A program made the position numbers and the translations under genes. From positions 1-64,000 of the forward strand of contig CAZIKN010000017.1 of assembly GCA_964539805.1 (NCBI GenBank): a stretch of 64,000 bases of DNA. Reading direction: 5' to 3'. Under the pieces are notes generated by a model. It made no database searches, had not been told where the DNA came from, and worked only from the letters and a program-made list of their open reading frames with translations. The stretch is from M3007 sp964539805. GTDB lineage: Bacteria > Bacteroidota > Bacteroidia > Chitinophagales > Saprospiraceae. Each line of letters opens with the position of its first letter. The stretch's first letter is position 1. This document shows positions 17,201 to 31,100 of this stretch, in pieces.

Positions 17201-20200
17201 AACAAACGGAGGCGGCACCTGGACAGCGCAAACTTCCGGGACCGCAAACATCCTCTTCGCAGTTTATTTCACCGATGCCCAGACTGGCTGGGCAGTAGGA
17301 AGTGCTGGCACTATACTGAAAACCGTTAACGGAGGCAGTAGTTGGGCATCCCAAACTTCTGGAACGGCAAGTTGGCTCTACTCAGTTTATTTCACCGATG
17401 ACCAGGTGGGTTGGATAGTGGGGGAAAGTGGCACCATCCTGAAAACAACAAACGGAGGCGGCACTTGGTTAGCGCAAACTTCTGGGACGACAGACCACCT
17501 TCGTTCGGTTCATTTCATTGATGCTCAGACGGGCTGGGTGGTGGGAGAAAGCGGCACCATCCTAAAAACAACAAACGGAGGNNNNNNNNNNNNNNNNNNN
17601 NNNNNNNNNNNNNNNNNNNNNNNNNNNNNNNNNNNNNNNNNNNNNNNNNNNNNNNNNNNNNNNNNNNNNNNNNNNNNNNNNAGACGGGCTGGGTGGTGGG
17701 AGAAAGCGGCACCATCCTAAAAACAACAAACGGAGGTGGCACCTGGACAGCGCAAACTTCTGGGACCGCAAACATCCTCTTCGCAGTTTATTTCACCGAT
17801 GCTCAAGTGGGTTGGGCAGTGGGAGAAAGTGGCACCATCCTAAAAACAACAAACGGGGGCGGTACTTGGATACCTCGGGCTTCCGGGACGGCAAGCAATC
17901 TCTATTCAGTTCATTTCAGCGATGATCAAACTGGCTGGGCCGTGGGAGAAAGTAGCACCATCTTAAAAACAACAAACGGAGGCGGCACCTGGGCAGCGCA
18001 AACTTCCGGGACGACAGGACAATATCTTTATTCGGTTCATTTCAACAATGCCCAAACAGGCTGGGTGGTAGGAAGTGCTGGCACAATACTGAAAACCATT
18101 GACGGGGGCAGTAATTGGGTGCCCCAAACTTCTGGGACGAAAAGATGGCTAAACTCAGTTCATTTCAGCGATACCCAGACGGGCTGGGCGGTCGGAGACT
18201 TTACCACCTTAAAAACGACAAATGGGGGCAGCACCTGGATAGCACAAACTTCCGGGACGATACAAGACCTTCGTTCGGTTCATTTCATTGATGCTCAGAC
18301 GGGCTGGGCAGTAGGGGAGAAAATTCTGAAAACTGTGAACGGGGGCAGCACCTGGACGGCTCAAAATTCCAAGGTGGCCGGGGCAATATCAGTTCATTTC
18401 ACCAATGCCCAAACTGGCTGGGCAGTAGGCCCCAACGGCACCATCCTCAAATACACCCCTTCCACCCCCTCCTGCCTCCCCTCCATCCCCCTCCACACCC
18501 GAACCAACGTACCCACCGATACCAAAATCACCTGGCCCAATGCCCCTGGCTGCGAGGATGCCTACCGCCTCAGCCTCGGCACCACGCCCGGCGGCTACGA
18601 TCTGCTGAACAACCAGATCGTAGCCGATACCGCCTACCAGCCCGCGCAGCCGCTGCCTGCGGGCAAGACCATCTATGTGCGCGTGGTACCGTATAATGGT
18701 GTGGGTGAGGCGAGCGGATGTGGGGAGTTTTCGTTTGTGACAGCGGGCAGCAGCCTGACCATTCAATGCCCCGCTTCTTTAACGATAAACCTGCCGCCAG
18801 GGCAATGCGAAAGTATGTATTCCTATACGGTCACGGGATCAGACACGATTATCCAATTGTCAGGCTTGCCTACTGGAGCCGCTTTTCCGTTAGGCACTAC
18901 GGTGAATGTGTTCAAAAGCGAAGATCAGGCAGGCAACAGCACGACCTGTTCGTTCAGCATCACAGTGAATGATTTCGCCAACCCTGTTCAAAACGTTATT
19001 TGTAACGATCTGATCGTATGCAAGGTCGGCAACAATTGCACCTACACCATTTCTGCTGGAGAGGTATTGGAAGGCGGCCCCTATCGTTGTTATGATTATT
19101 ACACGGTAGAACTGGATAGAACTGCCCCCTTTGGCAACGGCCCATGGGAACCAGGCATATTGAACCCCGCCGATATTGGAAAAACATTCCGAGTTCAGGT
19201 TGCTGACCCTGCGGACCCTGTGAACAAACGGTGCTGGGGAAATGTAAAAGTGGAAGCGGCCCCAAGCATAAATATCCAAAATGTCCTCTCCAACGGGTTG
19301 GGCGGCACCTTCACCCTCTCCGGTGGCCTGCCTCAGGACAACGGCTCCAACTTCGCCGCTGTCACCATGAGTCTGCAAGGCAACCCTGCTGTGACGGCCA
19401 CGCTTACGAACGCGCCCTTTACACACAACGAAACCGTGTCCTTCACCTGCCCGCAGGCGGGGACCTACACGGTGGTGGCGACGGATGCGAGCGGGTGCAG
19501 CGGCATGACGACAGTGGAAGTAGGTGGTAGCAGCTGCAATATTTATGGCCTCAAAGTCAGCACGGGCAACTGTACATCTGATACTACCTATACCCTTACT
19601 TTTGATTTTAAAGTACAAAATATAAACGGGGCTACGCAATTCGCCCTAACGGCGAACAGCACACCCTTCGGTACTTACCCCCTGAATACCGCTCAACCGC
19701 TGACGATTCAAAACTACCCCTGGGATGGCGGCCAGACCGATCTGCTGAAAATTTGCTTATTGAACGCAGGTGGCAACCCGACAAACTGTTGTCGTACAAT
19801 AGAGTATCTGGTGCCTGGCTGCCTGCCTTCCAGTACCTGTAACCCAAGGTCCGACTCCCTCGAACTCGTAAAACTGTACATTGCCACCGATAGCGCCAAC
19901 TGGAAAAACAAGTGGGATCTGACAAAGCCGATGAAGACATGGTACGGAGTTTTTGTGAATGCCGAGGGGTGTGTGACTTGTTTGGATCTGGATGGCGATG
20001 CTAATTGTAATTTACTTGGATTTGGCGGGAATGGTTTAAAAGGCGTTTTGCCTGATATTAACCTGCCAACTGTTCAAAAAATCTATTGCGGTGGCAATGA
20101 CTTGAGTAATGTTATACCAGACTTTACCAGCCTGTCCAATTTAAAAGTTTTTGAATGTTCTGGAAACCAACTGAGCGGCAGCATACCAAACTTTACCAAC

Positions 20201-23200
20201 TTGACTAATTTACAATATTTCTATTGTTCCGGAAACCAATTGAGTGGCAGCATACCAAATTTTACCAACTTGCCCAATTTGCAAAAATTCGACTGCAGCA
20301 CCAACAAATTAAGCGGTAATATACCAAACTTTACCAACCTGCCTAATTTGATAGAATTTTGGTGTTCTTACAACAACTTGAGCGGCAGCATACCGAACTT
20401 TACCAATCTACCCAAATTGCAACTCTTCAGCTGTCGCTGGAACTACTTAAGCGATTTTATACCAGATTTTAAGAATTTGCCCGATTTGCAAAGGTTTGAC
20501 TGCGACCTCAATCAATTCACCTTCGAAGACGTTCTCCCTTCTTACACCATCATTCAAAATAAAGTCAAATCCAATGGTGGCTATTACTCTTACGCCCCCC
20601 AAGACCCCGTCTTCCATGACACCCTCCTCCTCCGCTCCCCTGGCCAAAACCTCGACTTCTCCCTCGACTTCGACGAAACCATCCCCACCAACGTGTACAG
20701 GTGGTACAAAGACGGCAGCTATCAGCCTGCCCAAGACCAAACCGGCAATAACAACTTGAAAATCAACAACCTAAAAACCACCGACTCGGGCAAATGGACG
20801 GTGCAGGTGACCAACCCCGATGCGCCGGATTTGACTTTGTACAGCCGCACCATCACCCTACAGGTGTGTAGCGCGGCACCCGCAGCCCTGAGCGCGCCAC
20901 AGGGCGACACGCTCACGTGTACGCGCACGAGCCTGCAACTGACATCCACGGGCGGCGCATCCTATGCATGGTCGGGCGGAGCAAATAGCAATAATCAAAC
21001 CACTGTCAGCAGTCCCGGTGCCTACACCGTCACCGTCACCTACGCCGATGGCTGCACAGCCACGGCCTCGCGCACGATCACAGAAAACAAGGTGAGCCCC
21101 AGCGCATCGGCCACGGGCGGCGTGATCACCTGCACCCAGCCCGACGCAACCCTGCAAGCGGGCAGCAACGCCCCCAATGCAATCTACATCTGGTCGGGCG
21201 GAATCAGCAACCAACAATCCACAATCGTCAATCAATCAGGCACTTATACCGTCACTGTGACCAACCTGCAAAACGGCTGTAGCGCCACGGCTACTGCGGA
21301 GGCGGTTGCGGATAACACCCCGCCCTCAGCCCAGATCACGGCCGTAAATGGCGCAGAAATCACCTGCGCCAAGCCCTCTGCGACCCTGCAAGGCAGCAGC
21401 AATGCCCTCAATCCTATTTACAATTGGTCAGGCGGAACAATTAGCAATAATCAATCAACAATTAGCAATCCCACCACCTACACGGTCACCGTCACCAACC
21501 CTCAAAACGGATGCAGCAGTACCAACAGCATCAGTATAGCCGATAAAAGACAACAACCCAATGCCACGGCCACAGGCGGCACGATCAACTGCGGCCCCGC
21601 TGCCGCTGTGGAGCTCAAGGGCAACAGCAGCACCCCCGGCGTGAGCTACAAATGGTCGGGCGGAACCAATACCAATCAGGCATCCAACACCGTCACACAA
21701 GCCGGCACTTATACCCTCACGGTGACCATAGATGCCACAGGCTGTACCGCCACGGCCACCGCATTGGCCAGCAGCGCCTCCCCGCCATCGGCCCTTATCA
21801 CGGCCCCACAAGGCAAAACACTCGACTGCAAGACCACCACCCTATCGCTCTCCGCCTCCGGCGGCGACAGCTACGCCTGGTCTGGCGGCTTGGGCAGTAC
21901 AGCAGCGGTAAGTATCAATAAATCAGGTACTTATACCGTAACAGTCAGCAACAGCAGCACCCAGTGCAGTGCCACGGCCGTGGTGAGCGTGGGCCAAAAC
22001 ACTACCCCGCCCACCGCCTTCGCCTTCGCCAACGGTACGCTTACCTGCACCCAAAAGACCGCCGCGCTGCTGGGCAGCAGTGGACAAATAGTGGACTACG
22101 CCTGGACGGGGCCAAACAATTTCAGTTCCACAGCCCAAAACCCGATTGTAGGCACTCCCGGCATCTATGCGCTCACGGTGACCCGCCAGAACAATTTTTG
22201 CACGGCGAGTGCAAGCGCGGAAGTAAAAGGTTCGCCCGATCTGCCCACAGTGACGACCACAGGCGGGGCCATCACTTGCCTGAACCCCTCGGTTACCCTG
22301 AGGGCCAAGTCCAGCATAGCGGGTTCGGGTTTCCTGTGGCGAGGGCCAGATGGTACTTTTTACAGCGATACACTAATCATCACGAGCCTGCCGGGGCTGT
22401 ATGCCCTCACGGTGACGAGCTCACCCGCCTGCTCTGTCACAAGCACCGTCACCGTGGTTGACAATCGGACAAAGCCTCCTTTCAGCGCCTCGGTGCTGGC
22501 GACGGACTGTGTCAAAAAGACCGCACAATTGGAGGCCAACAGCCCTGTGCCAAACGCGACCTTTCAATGGTCGGGGCCGAACGGCTTCAGCAGCAGCAGC
22601 CCCGATGTGGAAGTAAGTACAGCAGGCAATTACACCCTTGTCATAAGTGACCCCGCCAACGGCTGCACGGACAGCAAAACGCTCCTCGTGGGTTTTGGGC
22701 AGGCCACACAACCCGTCATATCGGGTCTGTTTACCGTATGCAGTGGCACGCCCACGCTTTTGCAAGGCTCGACGGGTTTTGCCCAGTACGAATGGTCGAA
22801 CGGACAAAAAACGGACAAGATACAAGCTCTGGTGTCGGGCATTTACACCCTAACGGTCACCGACGTGGCGGGCTGTTCGGCTACGGCCACAGCGGAAGTG
22901 AAGCACCTGACCTTGCCCACGGCCCTGCTATTGGCCAGCGAGGAGATCGTGTGCGCGGGCCAGGACATCGGCCTGTCTGCCGGCGGCGGCGGCCTGTACC
23001 GCTTCATCGAGAACGGGGTTCCGATAGGTGTTTTCGAGGCCAAAAGCACTTTAACCCGGCAAGTGAACCAAAACACCCGCTTTGGGGTGCAGGTTATGGA
23101 TGCCAATGGCTGCACGGACAGCACGGCGATAAACGAGCCGGTGGGCAGCAGGAGCATCCTCGTGACTGCCCGCCCTGCGCCCAATCTGGCCGGGGCATCG

Positions 23201-24898
23201 CTCGCCCCGCTTCAGGACTGCCCGGGCAAGCCCCTGCTCATAACTTTGAATTTGCCCAACTGCCCGGACGACAGTTATCTTGTGGCCTACCAAATCAACG
23301 GACAGGCCGTAAAAACCGCCAATGTAACCGTTACGGGTGGCCTTGGAGCCTTGGATATTGGCATACAGCCCAAAGGCACCTTGGTATGCAATATTGTCAA
23401 TATGCGAACGCTTGGCACGAACTGCGTCGCCAATTACCCACCAGGCAAAACACTGACCATCAAGGTTTTGCCACCCTTAACAGGCAAATTGGACACTATC
23501 ATCTGTTTTACGCAATCGTTGGTACTGCATGGTAAAATCTACAACCAGACGGGCAAGTACGAGGTCATACTGCCCTCAAAGGCTGGTTGCGACAGCACCC
23601 TATTCTTGGACCTGAACGTGGTGACAAAATTTAACAAAACCATAGTAGCCTCATTTTGTGAAAACGGGCACTATGTATTTTACGGCGATACCCTGAAAAA
23701 TGAAGGTAAGTACTACAAAACACGGCCCGGAACACAAGGCTGTGACACCTTGGTGGAGCTGAACCTGAACAAGGCTGTGTCCATCAATTCCTCCCAGAAG
23801 CGCATCATCTGTCCGGGTGCAACCTACGCAGTGGGTGATAGTATTTTCAATAAAAAAGGTTTTTATCAGGTCTTTTTGAAGGCAAAATCGGGCTGCGACA
23901 GCGTGGTTAACCTCACTTTGGATGTGCATCCGTTGGAGCTAAGTTTCAAGGACTCCGTAGTCAATGCCTGCCTAAACCAGTCCGTATTGTTGGCACCGCT
24001 CATAAAAGGCTGCACAGGCTGCAAGTACCAGTGGAGTCAGGGCGGCGCTTCGGCCACCAAATTCGTCAGCGCCATTGGCCAGCAAACCTACAGCATCACC
24101 GTCACGGATGCCAACAACTGCAAGCTCTCAGCCAGCGTACAGGTAAATGCCCAGCCCTCCTACAACCTGGAGCAGGAGGCCCTGCTCTGCCCGGGTGATA
24201 CCATACGAGTGGGTAGCTTTACCATCACCAAAGCAGACAAATACCCCTTGAATCTCCAATCGCAATTCGGTTGCGTCAGCATAGTGACCTTAACTGTAAA
24301 AGATTTTGATGCCCGGCAGATCGCTGCCCGCCGCGACACCCTTTTGTTGGCCCCGCGCAGCGCGAACGGGGAGGCGGAACTAACCAAAAACAACCAAAAA
24401 CCAAGTACCTTCGTGCTCAAATTGATAGATACCCAAGGCCCTAAACACGGCAAAGCGGAACTGCTCGACAAGGACAAGGTGATATACACGCTGAACAGCA
24501 CGGATTTTTCGGGCTTGGACTCCTTCCGCTATGTGCTCTGCCCGGAATTAGGCTGCCCGGAGGCCTGCGATACGGCCTGGGTATTGGTGCAGGTGCAGGC
24601 AGGTTCCTTGGAGGAGGCGATGAAGACCATGCCCAACTTCATCACGCCTGAAATCGAGGACGGCCTGAATGACCTGTTCGAGCCGGTGCGGCACTTGGTG
24701 CTGCGCGGCATCATCATTCGGTCATCGGAACTGCTGATCCTGAACCGCTGGGGTGAGGTGGTACATCGGAGCGAGGACGGACGCTGGGACGGGCGCATCA
24801 ATGGCCAAATGGCCCCTCCGGCCACCTATTACTACCGCCTTGTCCTGCAAACGGGCGAGCAGCGGGTGGTGAAGGGGGCGATAGGGGTGCTGAGATAG
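14262..24898 (+). CDS. Giant modular T9SS surface protein 1 (Ycf48-like repeats, LRR, PKD/Ig-like, CHU_C), interrupted by an assembly gap
   Basis: About 3493 aa if the gap edges are merged (see 17582-17681). I start at the ATG giving MKNIYFWFRFFG; the frame extends upstream to 14169 only through the REP hairpin. Order: signal peptide ending SNAQ; PKD-like domain (14870-15130); Ycf48/BNR-like repeats (15410-16260); Fn3-like module (16262-16560); more Ycf48-like repeats (16600-18450); a second Fn3-like module; HYR domain (18745-18975); leucine-rich repeats (19835-20530); Ig-like domain; PKD/Ig-like repeats to about 22900; Cys-containing repeats; CHU_C sorting domain (24600-24898, with NFITPEIEDGLND and LILNRWGEVVHRS). 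It is probably secreted by T9SS and held at the surface as an adhesin. The C-terminal 2 kb closely resembles that of the next gene. Confidence 0.88.
14324..14352. repeat. Degenerate REP-like core within the signal-peptide coding region
   Basis: TGATAGGATGGCTTGGATTC followed by ATCCTATTA keeps the symmetric layout and TGG loop of the core palindrome, with about seven changes. It encodes the polar SDRMAWIHPI segment that splits the hydrophobic leader of the giant protein (FWFRFFGIV before, FLTCLLLLGI after). Confidence 0.5.
15410..16260 (+). repeat. Tandem Ycf48/BNR-like repeats, block 1
   Basis: About seven units of roughly 120-126 bp. Each encodes a variant of VYFTDAQTGWAVG, GTILKTTNGGSTW and QTSGTT, the beta-propeller blade pattern of Ycf48-like (BNR/sialidase-type) repeats. 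Seven blades would close one propeller. Sequence identity between units is moderate. Confidence 0.85.
16600..18450 (+). repeat. Tandem Ycf48/BNR-like repeats, block 2 (contains the gap)
   Basis: Same blade pattern as block 1, but several neighbouring units are almost identical at DNA level (for example the AAAACAACAAACGGAGGCGG stretch recurs many times). This indicates recent tandem expansion and explains why the assembly broke here. The true number of units is unknown. Confidence 0.85.
17582..17681. other. Assembly gap of 100 N
   Basis: Exactly 100 N, a usual placeholder length. The 55 bases before it (17527-17581) are the same as the 55 bases after it (17682-17736). Merging these ends keeps one continuous reading frame, so the true gap may be zero with overlapping ends, or a whole number of repeat units. 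Confidence 0.95.
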
Positions 24899-24919
24899 GG
24901 GTTTGTTTTTTGTGCCTGA

Positions 24920-24954
24920 TAGTCATACGATGACTCGGAGACATCGTATGACTA
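24920..24954. repeat. REP-like palindrome after giant gene 1 (short form)
   Basis: Arms TAGTCATACGATG / CATCGTATGACTA around ACTCGGAGA; the right inner arm has one change (GACATCG for GTCATCG). It lies 22 bases past the stop codon and may act as a terminator. Confidence 0.8.
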
Positions 24955-24955
24955 T

Positions 24956-25082
24956 AAAATAGAGATTGGCTAAAGAATAAAATTTCGTTTTTTACTCATA
25001 CGATGACTTCAAGTCATCGTATGAGTAAAAAACGAAATTTTATTCCGCCTTGTTTTTGCCTTTGGCACTTATGATACAGCCC
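24956..25082. mobile_element. MITE-like element with REP-like palindrome, right end intact
   Basis: The left flank AATAGAGATTGGCTAAAG is shared with the element at 55248. A palindrome follows (24975-25009 / 25011-25045, 35-bp arms) with the common core. The right flank CCGCCTTGTTTTTGCCTTTG leads to ACTTATGATACAGCC, the end sequence of the 11453-11582 element. The left GAGGCTGTATCA end is missing; the short palindrome at 24920 sits there instead. The remaining sequence to the next start codon holds nothing else I recognise. Confidence 0.65.
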
Positions 25083-25145
25083 CTATACCAGAACCAGTAT
25101 CTGCACAAAATACCACACAAACAAAACATTTTTAAAGCATAACAC

Positions 25146-28100
25146 ATGCGCATAAAATACATTTTTACCTTAGTGACAGCTGTTTACCTGGGCGATGCGC
25201 AAGGGCAATGCCCAGCGCCGGGCACGACCTCCATTGAAGTCACCAATACCAATAACAATGGTGTGGGTTCTTTGCGGCAGGCGATAACCTGCGCTAATAG
25301 TGATCCAGCATTGGATACCATTACGTTCAATATTCCGGGAGTGGGGCCTCATACGATTAAGCCAACTTCGTCACTTCCAACTATTACTGCTGAAAATGTG
25401 GTCATGGATGGTTCTACCCAAAATGGAGGCATTATCTTAGACGGCTCTTTGAGTAATCTTTTGGCGATAAACGGAAGTCATTTTACCCTATTAAAATGCA
25501 AAATTATTGACAATACTGGCAATAATGGTATTTCATTAACAATTAGATCTCCGAACTGTATAATTGGGATGCCTGGTAAAGGCAATGTTTTTGGGTCGTC
25601 TGAGCTTTCAATAGTAAGCCAAACTACTGGAACTAACCTGACGATACAAGGCAATTATTTTGGATGCGATACCAATTTTGTTGAAATACCTATATCCAAT
25701 TCTGCAATTACCGTAACTGCGAGCGGAGCAATAATTGGAGGCTGCAACTCCGGAGAGGCCAATATTTTTGGGAAGACTACAACAGGAGTGGTCATCAGCG
25801 GCGATAATACACAGGTACTTTGCAATTATTTCGGAACCAACCCTGATGAAACAGTCTCATTTGTTAATTTTAATGCCGTAAGGGTGGATGTTGACAACGC
25901 GACAGTTTCAGGTAATTTGATCAAAAATTACACTTTTGCCAACTCTGGCACTACGGGCATTTGGTGTTCTGATGGTGCAAACAATACCATTACTGACAAT
26001 ATCATCAGAGACAGCCGCCGAGGTATCCGCATCACTGGTGGCGGCCCCCACCACATCACCAACAACTCCATTTTTTGTAACACCATAGCAGGCATACAAC
26101 TCGTCAGCGGCAACAACAACATGGCTGCTCCGGTTATTACCTCGGCTTCGCCCGACCTGATCAACGGCACCACTGTGGCCAATGCCACTGTAGAAGTATT
26201 TACGCACGACAATGCAGGCTGTAGCGGAAACCCGCCTTGTCAGGGAAAAACCTATATCGGCACCACGACCGCCAACGGCAGCGGAGCCTGGTCGCTCAGC
26301 GGGCCTTTTAATCCTCCTCTGCAAACGGGTGACCAGCTAACCGCCACTGCAAGTTCAGCCAATCACACTTCGCCATTTTCCTCTTGTGCCACGGTGGTTT
26401 GTACCCACCCGGATAAGGCGGCACTGATCGAACTATATGAAGCCACCAATGGGCCTGGATGGACAAATACCTGGGATACAACGAGTTGTGATGTGTGTAG
26501 TTGGTATGGGGTAGGATGTAATGCTAATGGGCGAGTAGTTTGTATTGATATGGATGGAGTAGGTCAGTGTCAATGGGATCAAAATGGCTCTGGAAACGGA
26601 TTGAACGGAACTATACCTGATTTGGCTCTCCCAGAGTTGATTGATCTAAACCTTTCTTTTAACAACAACCTGACAGGTAATATCCCCAATTTTTCCGGGA
26701 TACCTAAGTTGGAACGACTGAATTTGTATCAAATTTCTGTAGAAGGCCCAATACCCAATTTTTCAAATTTCCCCAATTTAACGGGAATGGGAATATCGGG
26801 AACTAACATTACTGGTCCCTTGCCAGCCTTTGATAACCTTCCAAAGTTAAGAGCGCTAGGCGTTACTAACAACAGTCAATTGGACGGGCCAATCCCAAAC
26901 TTGTCAAATAGGCCAATGCTGGATGATGTGCAACTTTGGGGCAATAAACTCAATGGTGGAATTTTGAACATCACCAACTCTCCACTTTTACGCGGATTAG
27001 AACTCTACAGCAATAACCTCACCGGACCAATTCCTGCCTTCAATTTACCTAATCTACAAATTTTATACTTAGACAACAATCAACTCACAGGCAATTTGCC
27101 CACTCTTACTTTGCCTAATTTACAAGCTATTCGCGTCAACAACAACAACCTCTCCGGCTGCTTCCCTCCCACTTACTCCGCTTTCTGCACCAAAACCTAC
27201 AACTTCTCCAACAACCCCCTCCTCCCCTGGGAAGGCGATTTCTCCCAGTTCTGCGCCAACCAGCCCCAGATAGCTGCTCCCTGCGACAACGTCAACACTC
27301 CGGGCGCGGATGAAATATATCCCGACTGCTCCTGCGACCTCTCCTGCCCCGTATATACGGCTTCCCTGAGTGGTACGACCACGATATGCAGGGGGAACAG
27401 CACGGACATCAGTTTCAATTTTTCCGATGGCACGCCGCCCTATAATGTTACCTGGACGGGCGGCACCCTCACAGGCATTTCTAACGGCCATACTGAAAGT
27501 GTATCGCCCACTGTCACAACAACTTACACCATCAGCAGCGCCACCGATGCCAACGGCTGCACGGCTACACCCATCGGCCCCGTCACCATCACGGTGATTG
27601 ATGTGGTCAATCTCGGGGCTATCAGCGGCAGCAACAATGTGTGTGCCAACCAAAGCACCAACTACAGTGTGCCCGCTGTGTCCGGCGTTACGACTTACAA
27701 TTGGACGGCTCCTCCCGGTGCCACCATAACGGCAGGACAAGGCACGCCAAACATCACGGTGGACTGGAATGGCGCGGCCTCCGGCGACCTGTGTGTGGAA
27801 GCCGTAAACGACTGCGGCACGGGTACGCCCAGTTGCCGCGCCATCACGGTGACCCCGCTGCCCGCCGCGCCCGACCCCGTCACCGGCGAAGCAACAGTTT
27901 GTGTAGGCGCAGCGTACACCTATACTATAGATGCCGTACCGAATGCGACTTCTTACAATTGGACGGTACCATCAAATGCCACCCTGCTCAGCGGGCAGGG
28001 CAGTGTCACCGCAAGCATTCGTTGGAACAGTGCCGGCTCGGGCGATGTGTGCGTGCGTGCGCAAAACAGCTGCGGCAACAGTACCTACAACTGCCTTTCC

Positions 28101-31100
28101 GTAAGCGCTGTGGCCATCCCGACCGTTCCAGTGTTTTTGGCGGGCAATTTTAATCCCTGCGAGACAGCTACCTTAGACTACGGCGTGACACCCCAAGCGG
28201 CTTTCAACGATTACCAATGGACGTACAGCAATGGCGGCAACATCAGTGCCGGGCAGGGCACGCCCAATATCACGATGGAATGGTTGGGTGCCAGCGATGG
28301 TCAGCTCTGTGTCACGGCCAGCTCGGATCTGTGCAACACCGACCGCACAGCCTGCCGCAATGTGACCATAAAACCATTGCCCCCGGCCCCCAGCTACATC
28401 AGCGCAGACGATGTCTTGTGCGTGGGCGATACAGGCATCTATGTGTTGACCCCCATAGCGGGTGCCACTTCGTACAACTGGACGGCCAACGGTGGGCAAT
28501 TCATTGAAAATCAGACGGTTAGCACCGTAAAAATCAAATGGCTCGACCCGACGTTCACCACAATGGAGGTCAGTGCCAACAACAGCTGCGGCACAGGCCC
28601 AAGTACATTTGAACCGACGGTTTTGGTGAGTGAGCCTGTGCCTCCCACTATCACCGGCGCCCTGTCTTTCTGTGTGGGTGGCAGCACGATATTGGATGCA
28701 GGTGCCGGATACAGTGCCTACAAATGGTCGAATGGCCCGGCTACCCGGAGCATCACGGTCGGCAATGCAGGGACATATACCGTCACGGTCACGGCTTCCA
28801 ATGGTTGCAAGAGCTCTGCCTCCGCGACGGTCATTGTTGGAGCCTCGCTTAGTCCGGTGATTACTGGCCCAAGCGTTTTTTGCAGCGGCAGCGAACTCTT
28901 GGATGCCGGTTCGGGGTACGATACCTATAGCTGGGCCGGTCCAAATGGATTTACAGCCAACACCCGACAGATCAATGCTGGCGCTACGGGTACATACACC
29001 GTGACGGTTAGCAACAACAGCGGCTGCACGGGTACGGATACGCATACGCTGAGCCTTGCCGCCCCCCCGGTCAGCAGCAGTGTGCTGTTGCTTCCCTTGC
29101 CCAACGCGGTGAATGTCAGCACTGCTACCAGCATAAAGTGGTCTGTAACAAAGGGTTGTGTAGTGGGTTATCAATTGAGCCTCGGTACTAATCCGGGGGC
29201 TTCAGACCTGCTGAACAGCGCCATTGTACCGGATACCTTTTATCAACCGGCGCAGGCCCTTCCGGCGGGCCAAACCATCTTTGTGCGCATTGTGCCCTAT
29301 AATGGGGCAGGTGGAGCGAATGGGGTGCAGGAGTTTTCATTTGTGACGGCGGGCGGGATATGCCCGCCTCCGGGCTTCCCTGCTCTTAGTAAAACATGTT
29401 CTTCTGCTCCCTTGTTTTGCCAAGGGCTGCATGGGTATTGCAATACACTGGGAGGCGATAATATGCCAACCCCTTTCCCGGGCTGTACGGCTTTCCAATT
29501 AGGTGATCCTTCATGGATTGCCTTCATCGCCGGAACTACAGAAATTTCCATACGTGTCACACCGTCCAATTGCGTCGCCAGCGGCGGAAATAACGGTATG
29601 CAAGGCGGGATTTACGCCTCTTGTATTGCGCAACCCATTGATCTTCAGTGTCAATGTACCACCAATCCTTTCATCTTAACTGCCACTAATTTTGTAGTTG
29701 GGCAGAAATATTATATGGTGTTGGATGGATGTAACGGCTCGGTTTGCGACTACGCCTTAGAAGTGTTGAAAGGCTCCACTCTGACTCCACTATGCGCGGA
29801 CACCCTGCTTATTCCCGGTCATCAGGCCACCCAGGTAGCGACCAACACGGTGTTACGCTGGTCGGCTGCTCCCGGGGCGGGTTGCATTGATGGTTACCGG
29901 CTCAGCATCGGCACCACGCCGGGCAGTTCGGATATTTTGAACAATCAGGTTGTAGCAGATACGGTTTATCAGCCAGCCCAGCCGTTTCCATCAGGTGATA
30001 CGGTCTATGTCCGCGTGAAGCCTTTTAATGGTTTTGGGGAAGCAAGCGGGTGTCAGGAATTTTGGTTTGTGACGGCGGCGGGCATCTCAGTAGATACTTT
30101 GCCCCCTTGTATTGAATGGCAAAAAACAATTGGGGCTTTGGAAGAAGATGGTCTTCGCATTGCCCAGCCCACTACGGATGGCGGCTACATATTAGGAGGG
30201 TATTCCAATTCCGGCCAAAGTGGTGATAAAAAAGCAGTAAACAAAGGTGCTTTTGATTATTGGATTTTAAAAGTTAATGCGACAGGAAGCATCATATGGC
30301 AACAAACATTGGGTGGCGTAAATGACGACGTGCTAAGCGATATTTATCAAACCTCAGATGGCGGGTATATTATTGGCGGGTCATCAGGATCAGGCATTTC
30401 AGGAGATAAAACGGGCAATAATCGCGGTATAAGCGATTATTGGATTATTAAAACGGGGCCCACAGGCAATATTTTATGGCAAAAAACTTATGGTGGCAAT
30501 GATGAAGATTTGTTGAGTCGTATTCGACCCAGCTTGGATGGGGGTTATATCGTAGGTGGCACTTCAAAATCTGGTATATCCGGGGATAAAAACGAGATGA
30601 ATAGAGGTAAAAAGGATTTTTGGGTGTTGAAATTAAATAATCAAGGAAATATCGTTTGGCAAAAAACTTACGGCGGCAATGATGATGATATCTTGAAGGC
30701 CATTCAACAGAGCTCCGATGGCGGATATATCATTGGCGGAACTTCCAGTTCAAATATTAGCAGTGAAAAGCAAGAAAATAGTAGAGGATTATCCGACTAC
30801 TGGGTAATAAAATTGGATGCCTTGGGAAATCAACAATGGCAAAAAACCATAGGAGGACATATTCACGATGATCTTGCAGACCTTCAACAGACTACTGATA
30901 ATGGCTATATTATAGGAGGCTCCTCCATCTCTGATAAAAATGGAGAAAAATCAGAAGATCGGATTGGCAATTATGATTACTGGGTCGTAAAATTAGATGA
31001 GTTGGGGAAAATTCAGTGGCAGAATACCATAGGTGGTGGTGCTGGCGACTTTTTGACATCAATAGTCCTGAATGACAATGGATATATCTTTGGCGGAAAA

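Noticed and set aside
16600..18450. Regular repeats that might suggest a CRISPR array
   Set aside because: Units are about 120 bp, coding, in frame and without unique spacers; no cas genes are present.
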